Shown here piece after piece: positions 1-8,181 of a stretch of 34,230 nucleotides of DNA; position 1 is the first letter of the stretch; the number at the start of each line of letters is the position of its first letter. The stretch is from the NCBI RefSeq assembly GCF_003946245.1, contig NZ_RHNN01000035.1, positions 1 through 34,230 of the forward strand, given 5' to 3'. Source of the DNA: Levilactobacillus cerevisiae. GTDB taxonomy: Bacteria; Bacillota; Bacilli; Lactobacillales; Lactobacillaceae. Position numbers and translations under genes: made by a program. The notes under the pieces are model-generated. The model did not search any database and was not told where the DNA came from. It saw nothing but the letters and a program-made list of their open reading frames with translations.

Positions 1-43
1 CTTTTTTATTTTTCTGATTTTCAAAACAGACAAAAAACCGGTA

Positions 44-853
44 TTAGTTATTCACCAATACCAGAAAGTGTAGACCCATAAGAATCGGCATACTCGTTGG
101 CAGGACCAACAAGCCCATCAGCACGGGTGCGACGACGAACCGGCCCAGTAAAATCCCTAGGCTGTCGCGGTTAACGTGAATATTTTGTAACCCCGCACCT
201 GCAATCGCCGTCCCGATAAAAATCATTGAGAGTGGAATTGTTAAGCCACCAATGTATTGGAAATCCTGCATGATCCAGTTGGGCAATTGAATGTTCAACA
301 GAACCAGTAGCACCCCAACAATGAATCCGAGCAGTGGTGGTGAGAAGATTTTCTGGAGCGTTTCTTTTAAATTAAACTTAGCGGTCCCCTGCCCGTCGCG
401 CTGAATGAGGTAAACCCCCAGCGTCCAGAAAAAAGTCGTGTTGGCCATGTAATAGACCAGCACAAAGGGTAAACTCTTGGGCCCGAATAAGGCCTCATTA
501 ACCGGTAACCCCACGAACACCGTGTTGGAATTCAAAAACATGGATTCAAACAGGCCGCGGTGTCCCGGTTTAATCCGAAACAAGTGAAAGGCCACGATGG
601 AGAGGCCAAACATAATCAGCATGGAGGCGATTGGAAACCGCAAATCCGGCAAGGTCCGCTTCAACGTTTCGGCGGAAAACTTGGCGGTAATCGTACTGAT
701 CATGTATGCCGGTAAGGCAATCTGCGTGACTAACCGGGCAATTAATTTTGGTGCCTGATCATCAAACCAGCCACGACGAGATAACACGTAGCCCAAGCCA
801 ATCATCACCAGAATAATTAACACGCCCGAAACACTTCGAATAAAGACGGCCAT
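44..853 (-). CDS. AEC family transporter (auxin efflux carrier / malate permease type)
   Basis: Predicted cytoplasmic-membrane secondary carrier of the AEC family, whose bacterial members move organic acids such as malate; the substrate here is unknown. The protein is almost wholly hydrophobic, with about eight to ten membrane segments and the family-typical central stretch with FLNSNTVFVGLPVNEALFG (near residues 105-125). A longer reading from 883 exists, but a GGGGAGGTG ribosome binding site lies about 5 bases before the ATG at 853, so I start there (269 residues, somewhat shorter than the usual 300-320). It is transcribed away from the LCP gene, alone. A TGCTATAAT extended -10 lies upstream. 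Family assignment is firm, substrate is not. Confidence 0.88.
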   Translation of the reverse strand: MAVFIRSVSGVLIILVMIGLGYVLSRRGWFDDQAPKLIARLVTQIALPAYMISTITAKFSAETLKRTLPDLRFPIASMLIMFGLSIVAFHLFRIKPGHRGLFESMFLNSNTVFVGLPVNEALFGPKSLPFVLVYYMANTTFFWTLGVYLIQRDGQGTAKFNLKETLQKIFSPPLLGFIVGVLLVLLNIQLPNWIMQDFQYIGGLTIPLSMIFIGTAIAGAGLQNIHVNRDSLGILLGRFVVAPVLMGLLVLPTSMPILMGLHFLVLVNN

Positions 854-912
854 CGGCACACCTCCCCACGTAATCATTACCAAAAATTAGAGTTTCTTAA
901 GCAACGGTTCTT

Positions 913-921
913 ATTATAGCA
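913..921 (-). promoter_or_regulatory. Extended -10 promoter element for the AEC gene
   Basis: Reading the minus strand, TGC-TATAAT is a perfect -10 hexamer with the TGn extension about 60 bases upstream of the start at 853. No good -35 is seen 17 bases away, which is normal for extended -10 promoters. Called by eye. Confidence 0.5.
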
Positions 922-965
922 CGCAAAATCACGTCACCACTTCCGCAACCGTTTACAAATAGCGT

Positions 966-971
966 TATAAT
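966..971 (+). promoter_or_regulatory. Possible distal -10 (TATAAT) for the LCP gene
   Basis: A perfect TATAAT without a clear -35. If used, it gives a leader of about 230 bases that contains the complementary arms AAATCCGG (about 1010) and CCGGATTT (about 1040). Confidence 0.35.
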
Positions 972-1060
972 ACACTTTAGGTTACCTTGACAACTTGTGA
1001 AAAGCAGCTAAATCCGGTCTAGACGGCTTGCCAAAAGCCCGGATTTGTCCGGATAAAACA

Positions 1061-1089
1061 TTTACGAATGGCCATTTTTATGGTCTAAT
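1061..1089 (+). promoter_or_regulatory. Likely promoter of the LCP gene
   Basis: TTTACG (-35), a 17-base spacer and TCTAAT (-10) preceded by TGG, so an extended -10. It leaves a leader of about 115 bases before the start at 1212. Confidence 0.5.
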
Positions 1090-1211
1090 GAATTAATTGA
1101 GTCTACAGATGGGATTCCAGGGGAATTTACAAATCTGTCTCGTTAGTGCCGCGGTACATCACCGCAGACTGACGCGCAAGTCAACGATTTTGATGAGGAT
1201 GAGGAATAATT

Positions 1212-2318
1212 ATGCCAAATGATAATAGCCCCAAACGGCAGCGCACACCCGAGGATTTCGAACAGGTCTACGACCGCCGTGCCGACCGCAACTCACATTT
1301 TAAAGCGCCCAAGGTTCACCCACACCGTCCCGTCATGTGGACGATTGTGCTGGTGATTCTCCTGATGTTAGGCGGGGGCCTAGCATACGGGTACCAAGCG
1401 TGGACCTCCGCTAAGAAGACGTTCAGTCAGACCTACGAAGCGTCCAACGCGGCCAAGAGCCGGAACGTGTCCGCCGTGCTGAAGTCCAACAAGCCGTTTT
1501 CGATTCTCCTGATGGGGACTGATACCGGAGCGCTGGGCCGTTCAGACGTTGGCCGGACCGACACCATGATGGTCGCCACCATCAACCCAACCAAGAAGAC
1601 CGCCTACCTGACCAGTATTCCCCGGGATACGCGGGTCACGGTCGGTTCTGGGGCCAATGCCTCCATTCAAAAGATTAACGCCGCCTATACCATTGGTGGT
1701 GCAAAGACCGCTGTGAAGACGGTGGAAGACCTGCTGGACATCCCCATTGACTTCTATGCCATCGTCAACATGGGTGGTTTGGAAAAGATGGTCAATGCCG
1801 TGGGCGGGGTCGACGTCAAGCCAACGCTGACCTTCAGCTATGGCGCCGCCAACGTGGTCAAGGGCAAGAAGACCCATTTGAATGGGAAACAAGCCTTGGA
1901 CTACTCCCGGATGCGCCATGACGATCCGTTGGGTGACTACGGGCGGCAGAAGCGGCAACGAGAAGTCTTACAGAAGTTGGTCGTCAAGGCGGCTGGTCTG
2001 TCTTCCCTGACCCGTTACCAAACGATTCTGAAGTCGTTGAATGGTAACTTGAAGACCGATTTGACCTTTGATGATCTGATGCAGATTCGGGCCAAATACG
2101 GGGATGCATCCCACCACATCAAGTCTGAAACCTTACAGGGACAAGATGCAATGATTGATGGGCTCTCCTACCAGGTCCCAACCACAACCGAGCTCAAGCG
2201 CGTGTCTAACCACATTCGGAAGACACTGGGTCTGGCCAACACCAAGAAGTTCACCACCGACGCCGACACCAGTACGACTGGCTATTCATCCTATGGCAAC
2301 AGTGGCTATGGCTACTAA
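1212..2318 (+). CDS. LytR-CpsA-Psr (LCP) family wall-polymer ligase
   Basis: LCP proteins sit in the membrane and transfer lipid-linked anionic polymers (wall teichoic acid, capsule) to peptidoglycan. The sequence shows a charged cytoplasmic N-terminus (1-42), one membrane helix (about 43-63), then an extracellular LCP domain from about residue 95. The signature residues are present: GTD at 102-104, RTD at 115-117, SIPRDTRV at 135-142, QKINAAY at 153-159, DYSRMR at 230-235 and the YGRQKRQR helix near 243-250. These are the pyrophosphate/Mg-binding Asp and Arg residues, so it looks active. The C-terminal tail is Gly/Ser/Tyr-rich. GAGGA precedes the ATG at good spacing. It is monocistronic, with a terminator right after. 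Which polymer it ligates cannot be told; tagA, a teichoic acid gene, lies elsewhere in the window. Confidence 0.93.
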   Translation: MPNDNSPKRQRTPEDFEQVYDRRADRNSHFKAPKVHPHRPVMWTIVLVILLMLGGGLAYGYQAWTSAKKTFSQTYEASNAAKSRNVSAVLKSNKPFSILLMGTDTGALGRSDVGRTDTMMVATINPTKKTAYLTSIPRDTRVTVGSGANASIQKINAAYTIGGAKTAVKTVEDLLDIPIDFYAIVNMGGLEKMVNAVGGVDVKPTLTFSYGAANVVKGKKTHLNGKQALDYSRMRHDDPLGDYGRQKRQREVLQKLVVKAAGLSSLTRYQTILKSLNGNLKTDLTFDDLMQIRAKYGDASHHIKSETLQGQDAMIDGLSYQVPTTTELKRVSNHIRKTLGLANTKKFTTDADTSTTGYSSYGNSGYGY

Positions 2319-2334
2319 ATTTTATAAATAACTT

Positions 2335-2380
2335 AGGCCTGCGAGTCGAATCCGAAAGGGTTTGGCTGGCAGGCTTTTTT
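2335..2380 (+). terminator. Intrinsic terminator of the LCP gene
   Basis: GCCTGC and GCAGGC close an imperfect hairpin around a GAAA-containing centre, followed directly by TTTTTT. Confidence 0.85.
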
Positions 2381-2727
2381 GCGCTCATTTAACATTTAAA
2401 GGAAAAAGCGACTTGCTTTGCGGATGATTCTAGGTGGTACCAATCTGAGGACGCCGAAGACCAGTTCCGCATCCTTACTGGAAAAAGTATCTTTTGAGTA
2501 TAGCATGAATTTTTGCCTGATAACATATAGGCAAACTAATTTGCTATAAGTATGATAATAATCGCTTGGAGCCTTTGGCCGTCTTCGCCCTGCTATTCGT
2601 TTCATCATGGCCGATTCAACCACACTATTTTCTTAATTACCAGAATGTGGCTTAAGCGATTCTGTTGATATTCTTGTAAACCATGAGATACTAACTTACT
2701 TGATTAAGGGATACCGGCAGCGAACAC
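2381..2727. other. Gene-poor stretch, no supported gene
   Basis: Only a 75-codon minus-strand reading frame (2396-2623) is present. It is rich in Arg/Lys, has no convincing ribosome binding site and resembles no family I know. The stretch may be decayed DNA. Confidence 0.4.
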
Positions 2728-2847
2728 CTAGACCGGGGATGTCTCCCTGTATTTTCTTACTTGGATTGGCATTGCTTTCTTAATTTTCTTAAGCAAGGAA
2801 GACTTCTGCGCGGCACCAACCCAAAACCACTGCTCGTAGTGTATCAT
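2728..2847 (-). CDS. Possible 39-residue basic small protein
   Basis: A short frame running from an ATG at 2847 to a TAG at 2728. GGGAAAGG lies 5 bases before the ATG, acceptable as a ribosome binding site. The product starts MIHYEQWFWVGAAQ and continues with a Lys/Arg-rich helix-like part (LLKKIKKAMPIQVRKYRE). I recognise no family. It could be a genuine small protein, or the remnant of a larger gene. It diverges from the metal-binding lipoprotein pseudogene, so the palindrome at 2917-2951 could in principle control both directions. Low confidence. Confidence 0.25.
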   Translation of the reverse strand: MIHYEQWFWVGAAQKSSLLKKIKKAMPIQVRKYRETSPV

Positions 2848-2892
2848 GGCAGCCTTTCCCCCCTTTTTCGCACGATTGTTTTCAAAAAATCC

Positions 2893-2921
2893 TTGCCAAA
2901 CGCAAACAACTTCGCTAATAT
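2893..2921 (+). promoter_or_regulatory. Promoter of the metal-binding lipoprotein gene
   Basis: TTGCCA (-35), exactly 17 bases, then TAATAT (-10). The -10 overlaps the left arm of the palindromic operator, the arrangement expected for repression. Confidence 0.6.
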
Positions 2922-2951
2922 CTAAATAGTAATTATTACTATTTAGATATT
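2917..2951. promoter_or_regulatory. 35-base perfect palindrome, Zur/Fur-family operator
   Basis: AATATCTAAATAGTAAT, a single T, then the exact reverse complement (17-1-17). Its core TAGTAATtATTACTA matches the Fur-family 7-1-7 pattern and is close to the Bacillus Zur box TCGTAATnATTACGA (two symmetrical changes). It covers the -10 and transcription start region of a zinc/manganese-type substrate-binding protein gene. The symmetry is seen directly; assigning it to Zur rather than another Fur-family protein is inference. Confidence 0.72.
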
Positions 2952-2968
2952 GAGGGAGAGAATTTTAC

Positions 2969-3896
2969 ATGCATTTTTTCAAAAAGTTAGCGACGATCAC
3001 AACCATCCTACTGGCTGGAACCACCCTAGCTGCCTGCACCCACAGCACTAATCGGGCTACAACAACGAAGACCAAACCCATTCACGTAGTGGCCAGCCTC
3101 GACTTTTACGGGGAAGCTGCCAAGGCTGTGTTGGGCAATCACGGTACCGTGACCACCATCATTAAGAGTCCCAGCGTGGATCCGCATGACTTTGAACCGA
3201 CACCCAAGGACGCCGCTGCGGTCTCACGGGCCACCTTCGTCCTCGGCAACGGTCTGGGCTACGACGCCTGGCTACAAAAGTTAGTCAAGAGTAATTAATG
3301 CCAGTAAGAACGTGACGGCCATTCGTGTGGGCGAAGACGTGATGGCTAAGCAGGCTGGCGATAACGAACACATTTGGTATGATCCCGAAACAATGGTCCG
3401 CCTAGTCACCTATTTGGCGACGAAATTTGGGAAAGCGGCGCCCCAGTACCGGCAGTCCTACGCCAAGAACGCTACCGCCTACATCCGGTCATTGGCGCCC
3501 CTTCAGCAGCAGATCAAGTCGCTCAAACAAAACAGTCACAATCAGGCCGTCGACGTGAGCGAACCCGTCTTCGACTACGCCCTAACTGCTCTGGGCTACA
3601 AGCGCCACAACACCAGCTTTGAAATGGCGGTGGAAAATGGCACTGACCCTTCGCCGAAAGCCGTTAAGGACATGCAGGCCGACATTAAAGAGCACAAAAT
3701 TGCCTTCTTCGTGAATAACAGCCAGGCCAGTGACAAGACGGTCAAGGCAATGGTTAAGCTGGCCCAACAACAGCGCGTGCCCGTCCTGAACGTCACGGAA
3801 ACACTACCAGCAGGCAAGACTTACCTTACCTGGATGCAGGAGCAGTACCGTCAACTGGCAAAGATTCAAACCAAGTCGGCAGTCAGTGCCCAGTGA
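2969..3896 (+). pseudogene. Frameshifted Zn/Mn ABC transporter substrate-binding lipoprotein (ZnuA/AdcA-like)
   Basis: Two adjacent frames together give one cluster A-I metal-binding lipoprotein of about 309 residues, the normal length. The first part (2969-3298) has a signal peptide with lipobox LAAC (Cys23) and DPHDFEPTPKD with metal ligand His73. The second frame carries NEHIWYDPETM with the second ligand His, SFEMAVENGTDPSPKAV and FVNNSQASDKTV. The break is at 3293-3297: AGT-AAT-TAA. Removing one T restores AGT-AAT-AAT-GCC (Ser-Asn-Asn-Ala) in frame with the second half, so a single base insertion is the likely cause. A restart in the second frame would lack the signal peptide. There are no ABC ATPase or permease genes beside it, so it would have relied on a transporter encoded elsewhere. 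It could be a real null allele or a sequencing error. Confidence 0.85.
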
Positions 3897-4148
3897 GCAT
3901 CGACGATTTCCTGGACTATATGACTCTTTCATTCCGTCTTATAGTTATCATTCGTTAACCAATGCACACTTTGGCTTGTTCGGCTAGGTTTGTCAAAAGC
4001 AAGTCGTCCCAGTAAAGACACTATCCTTACCAGCTTGCCAATCATTTCGACCTAATGACGACTGCTTTCGTTAGATGAATACCACAATAATTTGGCACTC
4101 AAGCAAGTCATATCTCCCCGCAGTTACCACACTAAACGATATATGACG
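3897..4148. other. Intergenic stretch, nothing recognised
   Basis: Between the broken lipoprotein gene and the EAL gene promoter I see no reading frame with a ribosome binding site, no RNA gene and no convincing terminator. Confidence 0.5.
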
Positions 4149-4176
4149 TTGCTCTTTTCTGAGATTGCGGTAGAAT
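4149..4176 (+). promoter_or_regulatory. Possible promoter of the EAL gene
   Basis: TTGCTC, 16 bases, TAGAAT (5 of 6 to the -10 consensus), about 48 bases before the start codon. Confidence 0.4.
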
Positions 4177-4223
4177 AGATTTAAATTGACGAGTTAAACA
4201 GATTCCAAGGGAGTGAATTGGTT

Positions 4224-4871
4224 ATGTATCGTTTCTTTGTACAACCACAAATCAACCAGGATGACCACCGCGTTTTCGGCTACGAAGTCTTGTTACGGAA
4301 GCAAAAGGATGATGCTTGGGTTCTACCGCAACATTTCACGGACATCTCCGTCGCTGATCAAGCCAAGCTCATTGAGGAGACGGTTACGTCGCTGCATACG
4401 GCAGTGAACAACCAGGTGCTCGCGTTTAATCTCAATAACCAACAGCTACGCAATCCACTGACCTTGGGAACCGTTATTGCCTTGAAGAAGCGGATTACTC
4501 CCGCGGCGTTGACCATTGAGTTGACGGAAGCACCGACCCTTGAGGAAATGAAACAGTTCAGCGTCGCCATTCACCAGTACGGGATTGGCCTGGTGTTAGA
4601 CGACGTGGGAACCGGGTCGAACACCTATCAAAACGTTCGCGACCTCTTACCCTTTGTGGACGAAATTAAATTTGCCATGCAGAACTTACGGATGAGCGGC
4701 GAGGCCGACTTGATTCCCGCCAGCTTGGCCTTCTGGGCTCAAATTGCTCGCGAGTATCGCCTCCGCTTAATCCTTGAGGGCGTTGAAGACGCTGACGACC
4801 AAGCTTTGGCCAAGCAATTTGGCATCACCTTGCACCAGGGCTACCTTTACGGCAAGCCTAGCTTAGTCTAA
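4224..4871 (+). CDS. Stand-alone EAL-domain protein (c-di-GMP phosphodiesterase-like)
   Basis: EAL domains hydrolyse cyclic-di-GMP to pGpG, or bind it when degenerate. This 215-residue cytosolic protein is a bare EAL domain. Expected residues present: Glu21 in YEVLLR (EAL reads EVL), Asn71 in FNLNN, Glu102 in ELTE, Asp126-Asp127 in DDVGTG, Lys149, Glu185 in EGVE and Gln205 in QGY. The Asp that normally follows two residues after the Lys (KID) is Ala151 (KFA), so one metal-site carboxylate is missing and activity is uncertain. The ATG at 4224 lies 10 bases after AAGGGAG; a TTG at 4218 is possible. It is followed by its own terminator and a GGDEF gene on the same strand, which argues for a c-di-GMP role. 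Confidence 0.87.
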   Translation: MYRFFVQPQINQDDHRVFGYEVLLRKQKDDAWVLPQHFTDISVADQAKLIEETVTSLHTAVNNQVLAFNLNNQQLRNPLTLGTVIALKKRITPAALTIELTEAPTLEEMKQFSVAIHQYGIGLVLDDVGTGSNTYQNVRDLLPFVDEIKFAMQNLRMSGEADLIPASLAFWAQIAREYRLRLILEGVEDADDQALAKQFGITLHQGYLYGKPSLV

Positions 4872-4881
4872 CTTTCAATCT

Positions 4882-4921
4882 AAGATGTCTCTGAGCCAAT
4901 TGGTCCCGAGGCATCTTTTTT
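4882..4921 (+). terminator. Terminator after the EAL gene
   Basis: AAGATGTCTC pairs with GAGGCATCTT (one G-T pair) across a 15-base loop, followed by a run of T. Confidence 0.82.
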
Positions 4922-4949
4922 GCCCATACCTGCCCAAATGCACGTGGTT

Positions 4950-4978
4950 TTGAACCAATTGACGGGTTATCATATAAC
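4950..4978 (+). promoter_or_regulatory. Promoter of the GGDEF gene
   Basis: TTGAAC, 17 bases, TATAAC. Transcription would start near 4985. That excludes the long in-frame GTG at 4979 as a start and supports the ATG at 5084. Confidence 0.6.
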
Positions 4979-5083
4979 GTGTATACCTATTTCGTGCGTA
5001 CACGTATTGCGGGCCACCCTCCCAATCAGCGGGTGCGCCCCCACATTAATTTTCTAATTTCTCAGATGAGGTGGCGTTCGCTA

Positions 5084-6214
5084 ATGACTTGGTCACACTG
5101 GTTTGTGACGCCCGCAGTCACGAGTCTTTTCTTCTTGCTGGGCGTCTTAACGCTCTATTGGTTCCTCACGAACCAGATTATTCAACTCTTTAAAAAACAT
5201 GGTAAATGGCCCAATGAAGATAAGGTTCGCACCAACGTGGGCTTAATCTACATGGTCGCTTTAAACCTCGGCGTCCAGCTCGCCGTTAATCACACCTCGA
5301 ACAGCTGGGTCTTCACTAATTTTGTCATCTTTGCGGTCGTGTTTCTCAGTTACTTCTTGATGCTGGACATTCATCTTTGGCAATTGGTGATTGCGATTCT
5401 GCTATTTATGGCGCTCAACGGGACCTTTACCTATGTGTTATCTTGGCTCTTTGCCATCGTTTTCATTGCGTACTTCTACGTGATGAAATACGTCCGTAAC
5501 CACCGGCACCACATGTGGCTGGACTACGTGGAGTATACGGTCACTTCCCTACTGTTATCAGCGGTTCTTTGGGGCGTGGTTGGCCAACGGTTCCACCTCA
5601 GTTCATTCGTCATGATGTGGGAACTCATTTTCAGTTTCTTCCTACTGAGCATCATGTACGTCTACGTGGATTCACTGATGAACAGTGCGGCCACGGTGGC
5701 ACAGCTGACCTATACCACGAACTACGATGAACTGACGCACGTGAAGAATTACTTTGCCTTTAAAAACGATTTCAGTACCGACTTTGACAATTGTAAATCG
5801 ACGCACAAACCGCTAACCTTGATGCTGTTTGACATCGATCACTTCAAACACGTCAACGACACTTACGGCCACTTGGCTGGCGACTTCGTGTTAAGCCACA
5901 CAGCGGCCCTGATCACTGAACAGTTGAAGCACATCGATCCCAGCCTAGCGCTCTACCGGACCGGTGGCGAAGAGTTTACGATTCTCTTTAAGGGTTACAC
6001 CACGGATGAGGCACGCGAGCACGTGGACGACATTGCGAATAGCGTTCGCGCGGCAATTTTCAACCACGGTGGCAACCAGATCAACGTTAGTATTTCCGTC
6101 GGTCTGACCCAGTTACAAACGGCAGATGAGGGACAGCTCGATATTTATCGCCGTGCCGACCAGAGCTTGTACTATTCAAAACGGAATGGCCGTGATCAAA
6201 TTACGGTCGGATAA
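5084..6214 (+). CDS. Membrane GGDEF protein (diguanylate cyclase)
   Basis: Diguanylate cyclases make c-di-GMP from two GTP. The N-terminal half (about 1-200 of 376) is a bundle of about six or seven membrane segments and probably a sensor of unknown input. The GGDEF domain follows: YDELTHVKN near 214, Mg-binding FDIDHFK near 249-255 with NDTYGH after it, and an intact GGEEF active site near 294-298. No inhibitory I-site RxxD is present at the normal position before GGEEF, so product inhibition may be absent. The start is set by GAGGTGG nine bases before the ATG; the frame is open further upstream, but that part overlaps the promoter. Together with the EAL protein it forms a synthesis/breakdown pair, each gene with its own promoter and terminator. 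Confidence 0.92.
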   Translation: MTWSHWFVTPAVTSLFFLLGVLTLYWFLTNQIIQLFKKHGKWPNEDKVRTNVGLIYMVALNLGVQLAVNHTSNSWVFTNFVIFAVVFLSYFLMLDIHLWQLVIAILLFMALNGTFTYVLSWLFAIVFIAYFYVMKYVRNHRHHMWLDYVEYTVTSLLLSAVLWGVVGQRFHLSSFVMMWELIFSFFLLSIMYVYVDSLMNSAATVAQLTYTTNYDELTHVKNYFAFKNDFSTDFDNCKSTHKPLTLMLFDIDHFKHVNDTYGHLAGDFVLSHTAALITEQLKHIDPSLALYRTGGEEFTILFKGYTTDEAREHVDDIANSVRAAIFNHGGNQINVSISVGLTQLQTADEGQLDIYRRADQSLYYSKRNGRDQITVG

Positions 6215-6221
6215 AAAACAA

Positions 6222-6255
6222 AACGGCTTAGGAAGGCGATTCCTAGGCCGTTTTT
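6222..6255 (+). terminator. Terminator after the GGDEF gene
   Basis: ACGGCTTAGGA and TCCTAGGCCGT form an 11-bp stem (one G-T pair) followed by TTTTT. Confidence 0.88.
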
Positions 6256-6510
6256 GCGTACAATTTAATTGATTTCTTTTTATAAAAAAGGTTATAAGGT
6301 AAATAGGGTGAATTATCTATTCGGCTATGCTATAGTGGGTCTACCAAATAGAAGATTGGCGGTGTGCTTATGTCCGAACAGCTGCAACGTTCCAGCTTCC
6401 TTCACCCCTTACAACCGGTACCACAAGTGACTTCTAGCCCGTTTACGATGCCAATTTCAACTGGAATTTGGGGTCTGCGCACACCACCCAAACATCCCCC
6501 ACATCACAAC

Positions 6511-7338
6511 CTATCGGAAAATCCCTAACCAATAGCCTCCGAGGCCAATGATAAAGATGCCGACCAGCAACCAAAGTGGTTTGACGTGTCGCCGAAGTAG
6601 CCAGACACACCCCAGCGTTAAGAGGAGTGGCACTAGCCCTGGCAACAATTGATCCAGCATACTTTGCAAAGACAATGATCCGTGGGAACTCGTCGCCATA
6701 ATTGGCGCTAATTTGACGCGGGTCCAGCGCGGAATGATGGCGCCCATAACAAACATACCCACGATGGAAGCGCCCAGCGTTAATTTTTGCAACACGCCAC
6801 TGCTGAGCACCGTCACAACTTTCAGGCCCTGCCGGTAACCCCACCGTTGCGCCACCCAACGAAATGTTAGGCGCAACACGTTCCAACCAATGAAGAATAC
6901 AAGTGGACCAACGATGCCAAAACCACTCAGGGCCAGACTGGCCGCAAAGGCACTCAGGATGGGACGTAAGGTTCCCCACCAAACGGGATCGGCAACACCA
7001 GCTAACGACCCCATCATGCCAATTTTAACGGCCCGAATATCCGCCGCCGAAACGTCCTCACCATTTGCGTGGTCTTCTTCCAACGACAATGTCACTCCGG
7101 TAATCAGCGATTGCATGTAGGGCATCGTATTGAAGAGTTCCAAATGCCTTTCCGCTGCCTTTGCCGCGTCCTGTTTCTCAGGATAAAGCCGCTTGATCGC
7201 CGGAATCATCACGTAACAAAAACCAAGATTCTGTAGCCGCGGATAATTCCACGCTGCCTGTTCCCAACCAGAACGGCCGAAAATCAGAAATTGATCGCCC
7301 AACGTGAGTTGTCGCGGTGTTTTATGTTCATCTGCCAC
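6511..7338 (-). CDS. PTS mannose/fructose/sorbose family IID subunit
   Basis: Membrane subunit IID of the mannose-family phosphotransferase system; with IIC it forms the sugar channel. The 275-residue length is normal. Family features include the soluble N-terminal part with WEQAAWNYPRLQNLGFCYVMIPAIKRLYP, a MPYMQSLITGVTLSLEE stretch, the GMMGSLAGVADPVWWGTLRPI motif, and hydrophobic segments towards the C-terminus. It starts with GTG at 7338, eight bases after AAGGAGG, 13 bases after the IIC stop. It is the last gene of a IIA-IIB-IIC-IID run. The transported sugar cannot be told from the sequence. Confidence 0.95.
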   Translation of the reverse strand: MADEHKTPRQLTLGDQFLIFGRSGWEQAAWNYPRLQNLGFCYVMIPAIKRLYPEKQDAAKAAERHLELFNTMPYMQSLITGVTLSLEEDHANGEDVSAADIRAVKIGMMGSLAGVADPVWWGTLRPILSAFAASLALSGFGIVGPLVFFIGWNVLRLTFRWVAQRWGYRQGLKVVTVLSSGVLQKLTLGASIVGMFVMGAIIPRWTRVKLAPIMATSSHGSLSLQSMLDQLLPGLVPLLLTLGCVWLLRRHVKPLWLLVGIFIIGLGGYWLGIFR

Positions 7339-7351
7339 TAGTCACGCCTCC

Positions 7352-8143
7352 TTAAAGATCGTCCAATTCTTGGTCTAATTCATCAGTATCAGTGTCGGAA
7401 CCTGGTCCACCACCATCATGATGATCCTTTCCCGCTAAACGTAGATACAAAATGGCGAGGCCAACGGCAATCAACCCTAACGCCACTAAGCTTAAATGAC
7501 TGTCTGTCGCGAGCGCAAAGCCAATGAAGAAAAACGGCCACAACTGCCGGGTTGCCATCATGTTGATCACGATGGCAAAACTAACAACGACCAGTAAACC
7601 AGCCGACACCCGAATTCCCCCTTGGATCACTTGGGGCAATATCTGGTAACTCGTATGCACCAAAGTAGTAGGCACCCACATCAGCAAGGCCGTCGGAACT
7701 AAGACCCGTAAGCCTTGCAAGACAACACTGATGCGTTGCAACCAACTAATCAGTTTGAGATTGCCAGCGGCGGCCGCAACATCCGCTTGATTCACCAGCG
7801 GAATGATGAGTTTGCGCAGACCCTGGGTCAGCCCCTGACCAATTAGTGCCAGAGGAATCGCCAGAATCACGCCTGCAGCCACTGGCAGGTGTGCTGGGCC
7901 ACTGACCCACCACGCCGCCACAACGGCCGCTAACGCCGGGTCAGGCGCCACAGCGGCACCAATATTCATCCACCCCAGCGTCACTAACTGCAGCGAAGCG
8001 CCTAAGGCTATGCCACTCACCAAATTTCCCGTAGCCAGCCCAACTAGTGTGCAGGCCACGATGGGTTGGTGAAATTCCCATTCGTCGATAACGCCTTCGA
8101 TACCTGCCAAGAAGGCGATGATTAAGACTCCCCAGATGCTCAT
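7352..8143 (-). CDS. PTS mannose/fructose/sorbose family IIC subunit
   Basis: Polytopic membrane subunit IIC. Family signatures are the start MSIWGVLIIAFLAGIEGVID, QPIVACTLVGLATGN, and GASLQLVTLGWMNIGAAVAPD. The C-terminus ends in an unusually acidic and His/Gly-rich tail (KDHHDGGGPGSDTDTDE), probably cytoplasmic. AAGGGAG precedes the ATG by 10 bases. The gene is separated from IIB by 81 bases that contain a hairpin with a T-run, so its level relative to the soluble IIA and IIB may be set independently. Confidence 0.95.
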   Translation of the reverse strand: MSIWGVLIIAFLAGIEGVIDEWEFHQPIVACTLVGLATGNLVSGIALGASLQLVTLGWMNIGAAVAPDPALAAVVAAWWVSGPAHLPVAAGVILAIPLALIGQGLTQGLRKLIIPLVNQADVAAAAGNLKLISWLQRISVVLQGLRVLVPTALLMWVPTTLVHTSYQILPQVIQGGIRVSAGLLVVVSFAIVINMMATRQLWPFFFIGFALATDSHLSLVALGLIAVGLAILYLRLAGKDHHDGGGPGSDTDTDELDQELDDL

Positions 8144-8181
8144 GACCTGCTAACTCCCTTCCGTCGTGTCATTCATTGCCG

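Noticed and set aside
1542..1958. 138-codon minus-strand frame opposite the LCP gene
   Set aside because: Antisense shadow of a firmly identified gene, with Gly/His-rich composition typical of such shadows.
2396..2623. 75-codon minus-strand frame
   Set aside because: No ribosome binding site, no recognisable family, Arg/Lys-rich; kept only as part of the gene-poor stretch.
6370..6528. A plus-strand frame of about 52 codons beginning MSEQLQRSSFLHPLQPVP, downstream of a TATAGT-like -10
   Set aside because: No ribosome binding site, Pro-rich composition without a fold, and its 3' part overlaps the IID gene antisense.
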